From Betaproteobacteria bacterium (GTDB lineage: Bacteria; Pseudomonadota; Gammaproteobacteria; Burkholderiales; SG8-39): a stretch of 9,460 bases of DNA. The stretch lies in NCBI GenBank assembly GCA_011391185.1, contig JAABRB010000114.1, positions 1 to 9,460 on the forward strand, written 5' to 3'. The translations under genes and the position numbers were made by a program. Below, one piece after another: positions 1 to 6,291 of this stretch (its first letter is position 1; each line of letters opens with the position of its first letter). The notes below the pieces were generated by a model, which did not search any database, was not told the DNA's origin, and saw nothing but the letters and a program-made list of their open reading frames with translations.

Positions 1-459
1 GACCCGGCGAGCGTCGAGCCCCGCTCGAAGTCGGTCTACCCGACCGAGGCGCTGCGTGCGCCGCTTGCCGGCCGCAGCAAGCGGGCGCTCGGCGACGCAC
101 TCGGACTGCGGAACTTCGGCGTCAACCTGGTGCACCTCGCGCCCGGCGCGCACTCCTCCGAGCGCCACTGGCACGAGCGGCAGGACGAGTTCGTCTACGT
201 GCTCGAAGGCGAGATCACGCTCGTCACCGATGCCGGCGCGCAGGTCATCGGACCCGGCATGTGCGCCGGGTTCGCGGCCGGCAGGCCCAACGGCCATCAT
301 CTGATCAACCGGAGCAACGCAGTGGCCGTCTACCTCGAAGTCGGCGATCGGCTGCCGGGCGAGCGCGTGCACTACCCCGACGCGGATCTCGAAGGGCGCG
401 CGTCCGCGGCAGCGACGCGGTTCTTCCACAGGGACGGCACGCCGTACGATCCGGCGTGA
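1..459 (+). CDS. Cupin-domain protein, 5' end outside the window
   Basis: The frame is open from base 1 to a TGA at 457-459 and gives 152 visible residues; the start codon lies upstream of the window. A GTG at 130 is not the real start, because clearly related sequence (AGRSKRALGD, LRNFGVNLVHLAPG) precedes it. Numbering from base 1, cupin motif 1 is complete: H56-W-H58, four residues, E63, six residues, G70. Motif 2 is represented by PNGHHLIN (residues 96-103), whose histidine would be the remaining metal ligand. This points to a single-domain, metal-binding beta-barrel of the small stand-alone cupin type, about 160 residues when complete, probably cytoplasmic. The substrate cannot be told from sequence. 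It converges on ttcA with only 10 bp between the two stop codons. The family call is firm; the function is open. Confidence 0.85.
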   Translation, partial: DPASVEPRSKSVYPTEALRAPLAGRSKRALGDALGLRNFGVNLVHLAPGAHSSERHWHERQDEFVYVLEGEITLVTDAGAQVIGPGMCAGFAAGRPNGHHLINRSNAVAVYLEVGDRLPGERVHYPDADLEGRASAAATRFFHRDGTPYDPA

Positions 460-469
460 CGCGCAGGCG

Positions 470-1339
470 CTACGCGTCCGGCGCAAGCGAGACCGGATCG
501 AACGCCTGGTCGCCTGCCGCGTCCGGCACGCCGGTCGGCATGATGCCCAGGAAGTCGACGAGCGAGCGGTCGAGCAAGTGCGAAGTCTCCGCATTGGCAA
601 GGCTGCGAAAGATCGTCGCAATGCGGCCAGGGTGGCGTTTCTCCCATTCCGCGAGCATTGCCTTGATCTGCTTGCGCTGCAGGTTCTCCTGCGAACCGCA
701 CAGATCGCACGGAATGATCGGGAACTGCCGCACGTCGGCATAGCGCGCGAGGTCCGCTTCGGTCACGTAGGCGAGCGGCCGGATGACGACGTGCTGGCCG
801 TCGTCGGACACGAGCTTGGGCGGCATCGCCTTCAGCTTGCCGGCGAAAAAGAGATTGAGAAAGAAGGTCTCCAGGATGTCGTCGCGATGGTGCCCGAGCG
901 CGATCTGCGTCGCGCCGAGCTCGCGCGCAACCCGGTAGAGCACGCCACGCCGCAGCCGGGAGCAGAGCGAACACATCGTGCGGCCTGCGGGGATCAGCCG
1001 CTTCACGATCGAGTGCGTATCCTGCACTTCGATGCGGAACGGGATGTCGAGCGCACGGAGATACTCCGGCAGCACGTGCTCGGGAAACCCGGGATGGCGC
1101 TGATCGAGGTTGACTGCGACGATCTCGAAAGCCACCGGCGCGATCGCGCGCAGCTTGAGCAGCACGTCGAGGAGACCGTAACTGTCCTTGCCGCCCGACA
1201 GGCACACCATCACCCGATCGCCGGCGCCGATCATCCCGTAATCGGCAATGGCCTGCCCGACGAGCCGGCGCAGCCGCTTCTCGAGCTTGCTGGCCTCGTA
1301 GGCTTCCTTCTGCAACCGCTTGCTGTCGGGCGCGTTCAT
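470..1339 (-). CDS. ttcA: tRNA 2-thiocytidine(32) synthetase TtcA
   Basis: A 289-residue protein of the PP-loop ATPase family. It matches TtcA, which activates C32 of certain tRNAs with ATP and inserts sulfur in the cytoplasm using a [4Fe-4S] cluster. The PP-loop SGGKDS is at residues 48-53, a CxxC pair (C123, C126) lies in the segment [18 protein letters not shown] is at 149-154, and a second cysteine pair C211/C214 sits in PCDLCGSQ. In characterised TtcA the cluster is held by three cysteines, matching C123, C126 and probably C211. The length is close to E. coli TtcA (about 310), with a somewhat shorter tail. The ATG at 1337-1339 gives the expected N-terminus ([14 protein letters not shown]) but has only a weak Shine-Dalgarno. 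It is divergently transcribed from the DUF2272 lipoprotein. Confidence 0.95.
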   Translation of the reverse strand: MNAPDSKRLQKEAYEASKLEKRLRRLVGQAIADYGMIGAGDRVMVCLSGGKDSYGLLDVLLKLRAIAPVAFEIVAVNLDQRHPGFPEHVLPEYLRALDIPFRIEVQDTHSIVKRLIPAGRTMCSLCSRLRRGVLYRVARELGATQIALGHHRDDILETFFLNLFFAGKLKAMPPKLVSDDGQHVVIRPLAYVTEADLARYADVRQFPIIPCDLCGSQENLQRKQIKAMLAEWEKRHPGRIATIFRSLANAETSHLLDRSLVDFLGIMPTGVPDAAGDQAFDPVSLAPDA

Positions 1340-1368
1340 GACCGAGTCACGGTGGGAATGAAGCGGCG

Positions 1369-1374
1369 ATTATC
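1369..1374 (-). promoter_or_regulatory. Candidate -10 box for ttcA
   Basis: On the minus strand this reads GATAAT, a 5/6 match to TATAAT, in an otherwise GC-rich intergenic stretch. It would place the transcript start about 23 nt before the ttcA ATG. No good -35 hexamer is found 16-18 bp upstream, so this is only a candidate. Confidence 0.3.
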
Positions 1375-1449
1375 CCAGAGCCGCGGCGCGAGGGTGTAGG
1401 CGGCGGGTTGCGGCATGACCGGCCGTCGGGGATCATGGCCGCGTCATCC

Positions 1450-1454
1450 GGGAG
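1450..1454 (+). promoter_or_regulatory. Ribosome binding site fixing the DUF2272 start
   Basis: GGGAG lies 7 nt before the ATG at 1462. It decides against the in-frame upstream start at 1408, which would put 18 residues without signal character ahead of a good lipoprotein signal peptide. Confidence 0.7.
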
Positions 1455-1461
1455 AACACGA

Positions 1462-2211
1462 ATGCGAACAATCCTCGCCTGCCTTATCGTCGCGCTCACT
1501 GCCGGGTGCGCGGCGCGGGGCCCCGCGCCGCTCACGCCTTCCCCCGATATCAGTCCGAACTTCGCGGTGCCGAGCGCACGCGATCGCATGGTGTTCCTCG
1601 CCCGACAGGAGTGGACGCTTTTCGGGCGTCCGGTCGTGACCTACGATGCGACCGGCGAGGCAGCCGTGCACTTCGAATCGGACGGCGTCGCAACGCACGA
1701 GGCGCAGCCGCCGATGCTCACGCGGGTGCTGATGTACTGGTACGGCGTGACGCGACTGCCGATCATCGGCAATCAGGGCGAGCTGCGACCGTGGTCGGCC
1801 GCCTTCATTGCCTGGCTCGCGCGCGGGGCGGGCCTCGTTCCCGCCGAATTCCCGGCAACGGTCCTGCACTGGGACTATATCGAGCGGTTTCTCGATTCGC
1901 GCGACGGCGATCGCTTCGCCACGCGCGACCCGGCGAGCTACGCCCCGCGCGTCGGCGATCTGGTCTGCGTCGCCCGATCGAGCTTCGCCGTCCCGGGGTT
2001 CGCGGAGGAGGTGAGCGGATTCGCGCGCCTTCGGCGCGGCCCGTATCACTGCGATCTCGTCGTGGCCGCGGCGCCCGGCGAAATCGAGGCGATCGGCGGA
2101 AACGTCAGCGACGCGGTGTCGCTCGTGCGCCTGCCGGTCGACGCCCGCGGCCTGCTCAGGCCACGTCCTTACGCCAGCTGGGCAGCGGTGCTCGAGAGTC
2201 GCGCCAGGTAG
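1462..2211 (+). CDS. DUF2272-family lipoprotein
   Basis: A 249-residue protein beginning with a short lipoprotein signal peptide (MRTILACLIVALTAGC). The presumed lipidated residue is Cys16, with Ala at +2, which fits an outer-membrane destination. The body matches DUF2272: WSAAFIAW (111-118), GDLVC (165-169), HCDLVV (196-201) and GGNVSDAV (212-219). The order WxAAFxxW, then GDLV, then H followed by a hydrophobic strand resembles CHAP/NlpC-P60 papain-like folds, but the position where amidases carry the nucleophilic Cys is Ser112 here. I infer a periplasm-facing lipoprotein with a papain-like fold; whether it is an enzyme or binds a cell-wall ligand is unknown. The start at 1462 is supported by GGGAG 7 nt upstream. 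It ends 13 bp from the convergent ABM gene and appears to be transcribed alone. Confidence 0.85.
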   Translation: MRTILACLIVALTAGCAARGPAPLTPSPDISPNFAVPSARDRMVFLARQEWTLFGRPVVTYDATGEAAVHFESDGVATHEAQPPMLTRVLMYWYGVTRLPIIGNQGELRPWSAAFIAWLARGAGLVPAEFPATVLHWDYIERFLDSRDGDRFATRDPASYAPRVGDLVCVARSSFAVPGFAEEVSGFARLRRGPYHCDLVVAAAPGEIEAIGGNVSDAVSLVRLPVDARGLLRPRPYASWAAVLESRAR

Positions 2212-2224
2212 ATACGGCGGGTCG

Positions 2225-2527
2225 TCAAAGCCGTGAGTCGGTCACCGTCTGGCCATGCTCGACTTCGGGTGTGCCGTCGAAATAGGGGCCGATCAGTTCG
2301 CGCCACTTCTTGAAGTCCGCCGAGTTGCGGAAGCCTTCCATGTGCGCCTCCACGGTGTCCCAGCGCACGAGCAGCACGTACTTGCCCGAATTCTCGATCG
2401 AGCGCACGAGCTCGTGCGACCGGTAGCCCTGCGCGGCGCCGATGACCCGGGACGCCTCACGAAACGCGTTCTCGAACTGCCCGTCCTGGCCGGCCTTCAC
2501 GCGTATGGCTGCTATTTCGAGTATCAC
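2225..2527 (-). CDS. ABM-domain (antibiotic biosynthesis monooxygenase-like) protein
   Basis: A 100-residue single-domain protein of the dimeric alpha+beta barrel ABM type. The first strand is MILEIAAIRVKAG and the central strand KYVLLVRWDT (49-58). A conserved block follows: E60-A-H62, GFRNSADFKKW (65-75), the proline at 81 and PEVEHG (87-92). This is the general pattern of ABM proteins (YgiN and relatives), a family including cofactor-free oxygenases as well as many members without a known reaction. The start is GTG (2525-2527), fixed by an in-frame TAA a few codons upstream; GGAG at 2538-2541 lies 10 nt before it. The GTG is 15 nt after the pteridine reductase stop, so the two are surely co-transcribed. 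The substrate is unknown; a pterin or quinone link suggested by the neighbour is only inference. Confidence 0.8.
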   Translation of the reverse strand: MILEIAAIRVKAGQDGQFENAFREASRVIGAAQGYRSHELVRSIENSGKYVLLVRWDTVEAHMEGFRNSADFKKWRELIGPYFDGTPEVEHGQTVTDSRL

Positions 2528-2542
2528 GATTGACGATCTCCG

Positions 2543-3292
2543 TTAGAGATTGACGCTGCGCCCGCCGTCCACGGCGATCACCTGCCCGGTGATGTACGGC
2601 GCATCGGCGACGAGGAAATAGACTGTCCGGGCGATGTCCTCGGCCTCGCCGGTGCGCTTGAGCAGTGTGTGCGAGACCACTCGCTGACGCGCCACCTCGT
2701 CATACGAACCGTCATCGGGCCACAGGATGGGCCCCGGCGCCACCGCATTCACCCGCACGTCCGGTCCGAGCTCGCTCGCAAGCGATCGGGTCAGGGCCGC
2801 GAGGCCCGCCTTCGCGACGCTGTAGACCACGTAGCGCCTCAGCGGACGGTCGGCGTGGATGTCCGAAATGTTCACGATGCACCCGTGCGCCTTCCTGAGG
2901 TGCGGCGCCGCCGCCTGCGCGAGAAATAGCGGCGCCTTGAGATTCGTGCCGACGAGATCGTCCCAGTCGGTCGACTTGATCTCGCCCACCGGCGTGGGAT
3001 AGAACGTCGAAGCATTGTTGACCACGACGTCGAGGCCGCCGAAGCGCTCGACCGTGCTCTTGACGAGCTCCGCTACGGCGCCGAGATTGAGGAGGTCGGC
3101 GCGGACCGACGCCGCAGAGTTCGTGCGCACCTCGTTCAGCTCCGCGACGAGCTTCTTCGCGGCATCCTGGGAATTGCGGTGATGGACCACGACCGCCGCG
3201 CCGGCGCCGTGCAGCCGGCGCACGATCGCCGCGCCGACGCGCTTCGCGCCGCCGGTGACAAGTGCCACCTTGCCGGACAGAGGTTCAGTCAT
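2543..3292 (-). CDS. Pteridine reductase (short-chain dehydrogenase)
   Basis: A 249-residue classical-length SDR. The N-terminal nucleotide-binding motif is TGGAKRVG (13-20), the pteridine-reductase variant of TGxxxGxG; the HHRNS stretch (37-41) after strand 2 suits NADPH, and NNAS is at 92-95. The active site is Asp144, Tyr157 and Lys161 (YSVAK). An Asp in place of the usual SDR Ser, 13 residues before Tyr, is the hallmark of PTR1-type enzymes (Asp181/Tyr194/Lys198 in Leishmania PTR1). The protein should reduce dihydro- or oxidised pterins or dihydrofolate with NADPH in the cytoplasm, like bacterial FolM, though the exact substrate is not visible. The C-terminus (ITGQVIAVDGGRSVNL) is the standard SDR ending. 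The ATG at 3290-3292 follows a purine-rich GGAAGG. First gene of a unit with the ABM gene. Confidence 0.88.
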   Translation of the reverse strand: MTEPLSGKVALVTGGAKRVGAAIVRRLHGAGAAVVVHHRNSQDAAKKLVAELNEVRTNSAASVRADLLNLGAVAELVKSTVERFGGLDVVVNNASTFYPTPVGEIKSTDWDDLVGTNLKAPLFLAQAAAPHLRKAHGCIVNISDIHADRPLRRYVVYSVAKAGLAALTRSLASELGPDVRVNAVAPGPILWPDDGSYDEVARQRVVSHTLLKRTGEAEDIARTVYFLVADAPYITGQVIAVDGGRSVNL

Positions 3293-3345
3293 GCGCCTTC
3301 CGATGAGCGTCCATGCACCGTTTTCCGGCGCGGGGACGATTGAGG

Positions 3346-3351
3346 ATTCTA
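3346..3351 (-). promoter_or_regulatory. Candidate -10 box for the pteridine reductase-ABM unit
   Basis: On the minus strand this reads TAGAAT, a 5/6 match to TATAAT, about 53 nt before the reductase ATG in the 87-bp divergent intergenic region. No convincing -35 hexamer is present at normal spacing. Confidence 0.3.
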
Positions 3352-3367
3352 CCGGAATGGCGCACTA

Positions 3368-3380
3368 TGACGGCCCGTCA
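3368..3380. repeat. 13-bp perfect palindrome at the midA start
   Basis: TGACGG-C-CCGTCA is a perfect inverted repeat with a one-base centre. Its last base is the A of the methyltransferase ATG. It could be an operator for the divergent pair or a small hairpin at the start codon, but palindromes of this size also occur by chance in GC-rich DNA. Confidence 0.4.
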
Positions 3381-4543
3381 TGGAGACGCTTGACACGTTG
3401 CCGCCCCCCTCGCCCGAGGCCCTCGCGCACAGCGCGCGCGTTGTCGAGCACGTGCGTCGCGCGCTCGAGGCAGCGGGTGGTTGGATGAGTTTCGCGCGCT
3501 ACATGGAGCTTGCGCTCTACGCCCCCGGACTCGGGTATTACAGCGCAGGCGCCCGTAAGCTCGGCGCGGACGGCGACTTCACCACCGCGCCCGAGCTGAC
3601 GCCACTGTACGGACACTGTCTCGCGCAGCAGGCACGTCAGATCATCGCGCTCGGCCTCGACGATATCCTGGAGGTGGGTGCGGGATCGGGCGCCCTGGCC
3701 GCCGAGCTCCTCGAAGAGCTCGACCGGCTCGGCGCCGCGCCGAAGAGGTTCCTCATTCTCGAGCTCTCCGCGGATCTGCGCGCGCGCAGTCGCGACCTGC
3801 TTGCCGCGCGCGTACCCCATCTCATGGAGCGGATCGCGTGGCTGAACGCGTTGCCGCCCGCCTTCTCCGGATTGATTATCGGCAACGAGGTGCTCGATGC
3901 CATGCCGATCCACGTGGTACGCGCGAGCGAGCGCGGCATCGAGGAAGGCGGCGTCGTCACGAGTCGCAGTGAGCGTCCGTTCGAATGGGCATTCCGGCCA
4001 GCCGCAGGCGAGCTTCGCACTGCTGCCGAGCAAATCGGGCTCGCGCCAGGGTACATGACCGAAGTCAATCTTGCCGCGCGCGCGTTCGTGCGCAGCGTCG
4101 CCGCGATTCTCGAGCGTGGCGTGATGCTCTTCGTGGACTACGGTTTTCCGGCACGGGAGTTCTACCATCCGCAGCGCGCGCAGGGCACGCTCATGTGCCA
4201 CTACCGCCATCGCGCGCACGCGGATCCTTTCTTCCTCCCGGGAATTCAGGACATCACGGCGCACGTCGACTTCAGTGCCGTCGCCGAAGCGGCCGCGGGC
4301 GAAGGGCTCGACGTGCTCGGGTATGCGAGCCAGGAACGATTCCTGGTGAATTGCGGGATCACCGACCTCATGCTGCGCACGCCGCCGGAGGATGCTGCGC
4401 GCTATCTTCCGCAGGCTGCAGCAGCCAACAAGCTGCTCTCGCCCGCGGAAATGGGCGAGCTCTTCAAGGCGATCGCATTCGGGCGCGGCGTTCCCGACCC
4501 GCTGGTCGGGTTCGTGTCAGGGGATCGCCGGCACACTCTGTAA
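3380..4543 (+). CDS. MidA/NDUFAF7-type SAM-dependent methyltransferase
   Basis: A 387-residue protein of the DUF185/PF02636 family (MidA, NDUFAF7). Family landmarks appear in order: FARYMELALYAPGLGYYS (38-55), GDFTTAPEL (65-73), the SAM-binding motif ILEVGAGSG (96-104), the acidic strand end LILELS (125-130), GNEVLDAMP (168-176), LFVDYGF (250-256) and a later DITAHVDF segment. Human NDUFAF7 dimethylates an arginine of the complex I subunit NDUFS2; the bacterial target is not settled, so a protein-arginine methyltransferase role is inferred by homology. It is probably cytoplasmic, with no signal or membrane segment. The ATG at 3380 gives the standard start but lacks a clear Shine-Dalgarno. It is divergent from pteridine reductase, and its stop is only 9 nt before the cytochrome start, so the two may be co-transcribed. 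Confidence 0.9.
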   Translation: METLDTLPPPSPEALAHSARVVEHVRRALEAAGGWMSFARYMELALYAPGLGYYSAGARKLGADGDFTTAPELTPLYGHCLAQQARQIIALGLDDILEVGAGSGALAAELLEELDRLGAAPKRFLILELSADLRARSRDLLAARVPHLMERIAWLNALPPAFSGLIIGNEVLDAMPIHVVRASERGIEEGGVVTSRSERPFEWAFRPAAGELRTAAEQIGLAPGYMTEVNLAARAFVRSVAAILERGVMLFVDYGFPAREFYHPQRAQGTLMCHYRHRAHADPFFLPGIQDITAHVDFSAVAEAAAGEGLDVLGYASQERFLVNCGITDLMLRTPPEDAARYLPQAAAANKLLSPAEMGELFKAIAFGRGVPDPLVGFVSGDRRHTL

Positions 4544-4546
4544 AAT
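4541..4546 (+). promoter_or_regulatory. Possible -10 box overlapping the midA stop codon
   Basis: TAAAAT (5/6 to TATAAT) contains the methyltransferase TAA stop and ends 6 nt before the cytochrome ATG. Use of this box would give a nearly leaderless cytochrome mRNA. No -35 match is found at normal spacing, so simple read-through from midA is at least as likely. Confidence 0.2.
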
Positions 4547-4552
4547 GGGCGG

Positions 4553-5233
4553 ATGATGAGAGTCTCGTTCGGCCTGGTCGCGCTTTCCGCCGTGCTCGGC
4601 GCGTTCGCGATGGCCGCGACGAGTGCGGATAGCTCCGCGGAGCGGGCCGTGGAGGCAGCGCGCATACTCTGGCAGGAGAGTCCGCACGGACCCATGCTCG
4701 CGCGGATCCTCCCCCCGACGTTCGAGCCCGCGCAGCTTCCGGAGCGCGAAACGCGCGGCGCGGCGCTCGTCGTCGAGTATTGCGTGCAGTGCCACAACCT
4801 GCCGAACCCGGCGATGCACCACGCCGCAAAATGGCCGGGCATCGTCGAGCGCATGGTCGTGCGCATGCAGGGCAAGGGCAACCTCGGCATCCTGATGAAG
4901 GAGATGATGGCCGGGGTCAAGGCGCCGACCGGCGAGGAACAGGCGGCGCTGGTCGCCTACCTGGAGGGCAACGCCCAGCGCCCCCTCGACCGGCGGAAGT
5001 ATCCCGACATCGCGTCGCGCGCGGCGAAGTCGTTCCGTCTCGCCTGCCAGCAATGCCACACGCTTCCGGACCCGCAGCGCCACACCGCAGCCGAATGGCC
5101 CGCAGTGGTGGCGCGCATGGAGAAGAACATGCTGTGGATGAATCGTGTGGTCGGTTCAAAGCCTGACCCGGACGAGCCGCAGCTGCGCATCGAGGAGATT
5201 CTTTCCTATCTGCAGAAGCATGCGGCGAGGTAA
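4553..5233 (+). CDS. Exported c-type cytochrome with two haem sites
   Basis: A 226-residue protein with a Sec signal peptide (hydrophobic residues about 4-22, likely cut after AMA or AMAA), so the mature protein is periplasmic. It has two covalent haem sites, CVQCH (77-81) and CQQCH (165-169). Each begins an almost identical block: C-x2-C-H-x-L-P-N/D-P-x2-H-x2-A-x-W-P-x-I/V-V-x-R-M (77-101 and 165-189), exactly 88 residues apart. Met101 or Met105 and Met189 or Met193 are plausible sixth ligands. It therefore looks like a duplicated mono-haem module acting as an electron carrier; its partner is unknown. Two ATGs in tandem (4553, 4556) are possible starts, and neither has a clear ribosome binding site. 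It follows the methyltransferase by 9 nt and ends before a strong hairpin. Confidence 0.88.
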   Translation: MMRVSFGLVALSAVLGAFAMAATSADSSAERAVEAARILWQESPHGPMLARILPPTFEPAQLPERETRGAALVVEYCVQCHNLPNPAMHHAAKWPGIVERMVVRMQGKGNLGILMKEMMAGVKAPTGEEQAALVAYLEGNAQRPLDRRKYPDIASRAAKSFRLACQQCHTLPDPQRHTAAEWPAVVARMEKNMLWMNRVVGSKPDPDEPQLRIEEILSYLQKHAAR

Positions 5234-5270
5234 GGTCGGCAGATCTCGAAGACAAAATCCGTAGGTTACG

Positions 5271-5302
5271 AACGGGAGGGAACCGGCTGGTTCCCTCCCG
5301 TT
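5271..5302. terminator. 14-bp perfect hairpin between convergent genes
   Basis: The left arm AACGGGAGGGAACC (5271-5284) pairs perfectly with 5289-5302 across a 4-base loop (GGCT). It begins 37 bp after the cytochrome stop, the right place for a terminator. There is no uridine run on either side in either direction, so it is not a classical intrinsic terminator. It may protect the 3' end or stop transcription with Rho's help. Confidence 0.5.
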
Positions 5303-5392
5303 ACCCTCCTTCCCGCTAGAACCCCGCGTATGGAAGGTTGTCTTTTTGCGTGCGGGCGGAGAGGGATGGCGCGGAGATGTATAGGAGTTTTT

Positions 5393-5429
5393 CCCCTCCT
5401 TTTCAAGGAGGGGTGCCGCCGAAGGCGGC
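5393..5429. repeat. Double-hairpin palindromic element (REP-like)
   Basis: Two adjacent inverted repeats: CCCCTCCTT (5393-5401) with AAGGAGGGG (5405-5413) around a 3-base loop, then GCCGCC (5415-5420) with GGCGGC (5424-5429) around GAA. A GGGGTGGTT tail follows to about 5438, and a five-T run precedes the element at 5388-5392. From memory, near-identical GGAGGGG-GCCGCC-GGCGGC-GGGTGGTT strings recur between genes in many proteobacterial genomes, which suggests a dispersed REP-like repeat; this window holds only one copy. It abuts the 3' end of the hydrolase gene. Confidence 0.55.
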
Positions 5430-5452
5430 GGGGTGGTTCAAGCGCTCGCTCG

Positions 5453-6265
5453 TCACTTCAATTCTCGCAGCCAGGTAATCACCCGATCGGCGACCGCCTG
5501 CCAGCCGGCGTCCAGCATCATCGCGTGCCCGAGCCCGGGCATGACTTCCACGCTGGAACCGAGCATTCCCGCGCCGATCCGCATCTGCTCGACCGGCATG
5601 AGCGCATCGTTTTCCGCGGCCAGCCAAAGGAGCGGTGCGCGGTTCTTCCGCCACAGCCATGGCAGCGCGAAGAGCGTCATGTCCCACATCGCGCGCTGCG
5701 ACTCGGGCTGGGTGCGGCGGAACCACTCGGCGAGCTTTTCCGCTGCGACCGGACCGGCGAAGAGCGCCTTGTGCATCGCAGCCGGAGAAGCACGGCCACG
5801 TGATAGTAGGGTGTTCAATTCGGCGAAGAGCGTCGGGTTCTCGAACGCGAGCTTGAGCTGCGAGGCAAAGAGTCCCTGTGGGGGAACGGGCGCGAGCAGC
5901 GCCATCCCGGGAACGGGCGCGTCCTCGAGGTACTTCTGCGCAATGAAGCCGCCCATCGAGTGGCCGATGAGCACCGGCGGCTTACCGATCCGGTTGACTG
6001 CCTCGAAGACGTCTTCCACATAGTCCTGGATGCCGCTCGACATGAGCGATTCGCGCCCGCGGCTCGCGCCGTGCCCGCGGAACGAGAGGGCGTAGCAAGC
6101 GAATCCCTGTGCCGCGAAATTCCCGAGAAAATGCTCGGCCCAGCACCACGCTCCGGTGAATGCGCCGTGCAGGAAGAGTAACGGGTGCGGATACGCCGGC
6201 GCGAGCGGTGTGGCTTCGAGCAGCTCGAGCCGATCGCCCGCGCCGGCGCGGATGTCTCGCGTCAT
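5453..6265 (-). CDS. Alpha/beta hydrolase
   Basis: A 270-residue single-domain alpha/beta hydrolase without a signal peptide. The oxyanion segment is LFLHGAFTGAWCW (30-42), a conserved SFRGHGAS is at 61-68, and the nucleophile elbow is GHSMGG (101-106, Ser103). The acid is Asp220 (AENDALMP), and the base His247 lies in PGLGHAMMLD (243-252). The triad is thus complete, and the cap region (about 126-200) is helical and variable. It is a cytoplasmic esterase, lipase or lactonase-like enzyme; the substrate cannot be assigned. The frame stays open upstream to 6412, but that part overlaps the GST gene and has no hydrolase character. The ATG at 6263-6265 is therefore chosen, although its Shine-Dalgarno is poor. 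It starts 26 nt after the GST stop and is probably co-transcribed with it. Confidence 0.87.
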   Translation of the reverse strand: MTRDIRAGAGDRLELLEATPLAPAYPHPLLFLHGAFTGAWCWAEHFLGNFAAQGFACYALSFRGHGASRGRESLMSSGIQDYVEDVFEAVNRIGKPPVLIGHSMGGFIAQKYLEDAPVPGMALLAPVPPQGLFASQLKLAFENPTLFAELNTLLSRGRASPAAMHKALFAGPVAAEKLAEWFRRTQPESQRAMWDMTLFALPWLWRKNRAPLLWLAAENDALMPVEQMRIGAGMLGSSVEVMPGLGHAMMLDAGWQAVADRVITWLRELK

Positions 6266-6291
6266 CGGCGCCGCGCGCGCGAACGGGGGAG

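Larger units (their letters stand above)
5234..5452. other. Non-coding gap between convergent genes
   Basis: This 219-bp stretch lies between the stops of the cytochrome (+) and the hydrolase (-). It holds a 14-bp perfect hairpin and a double-hairpin palindromic element, each listed separately. I see no credible gene in it; the short open frames that cross it run antisense into the hydrolase. Confidence 0.7.

Noticed and set aside
578..1399. 273-residue open frame antisense to ttcA
   Set aside because: It covers the same bases as a gene with all TtcA motifs, has no recognisable domain, and is a typical GC-rich shadow frame.
3365..4264. 299-residue open frame antisense to the methyltransferase
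   Set aside because: Composition is Arg/Glu/His-rich with no family features; it lies opposite a confident gene.
5271..5430. Classical Rho-independent terminators
   Set aside because: The hairpins are strong, but no uridine run follows either one on either strand, so the intrinsic type is not supported.
5330..5803. 157-residue plus-strand frame starting in the intergenic gap
   Set aside because: Most of it is antisense to the hydrolase, and its first part simply translates the palindromic element.
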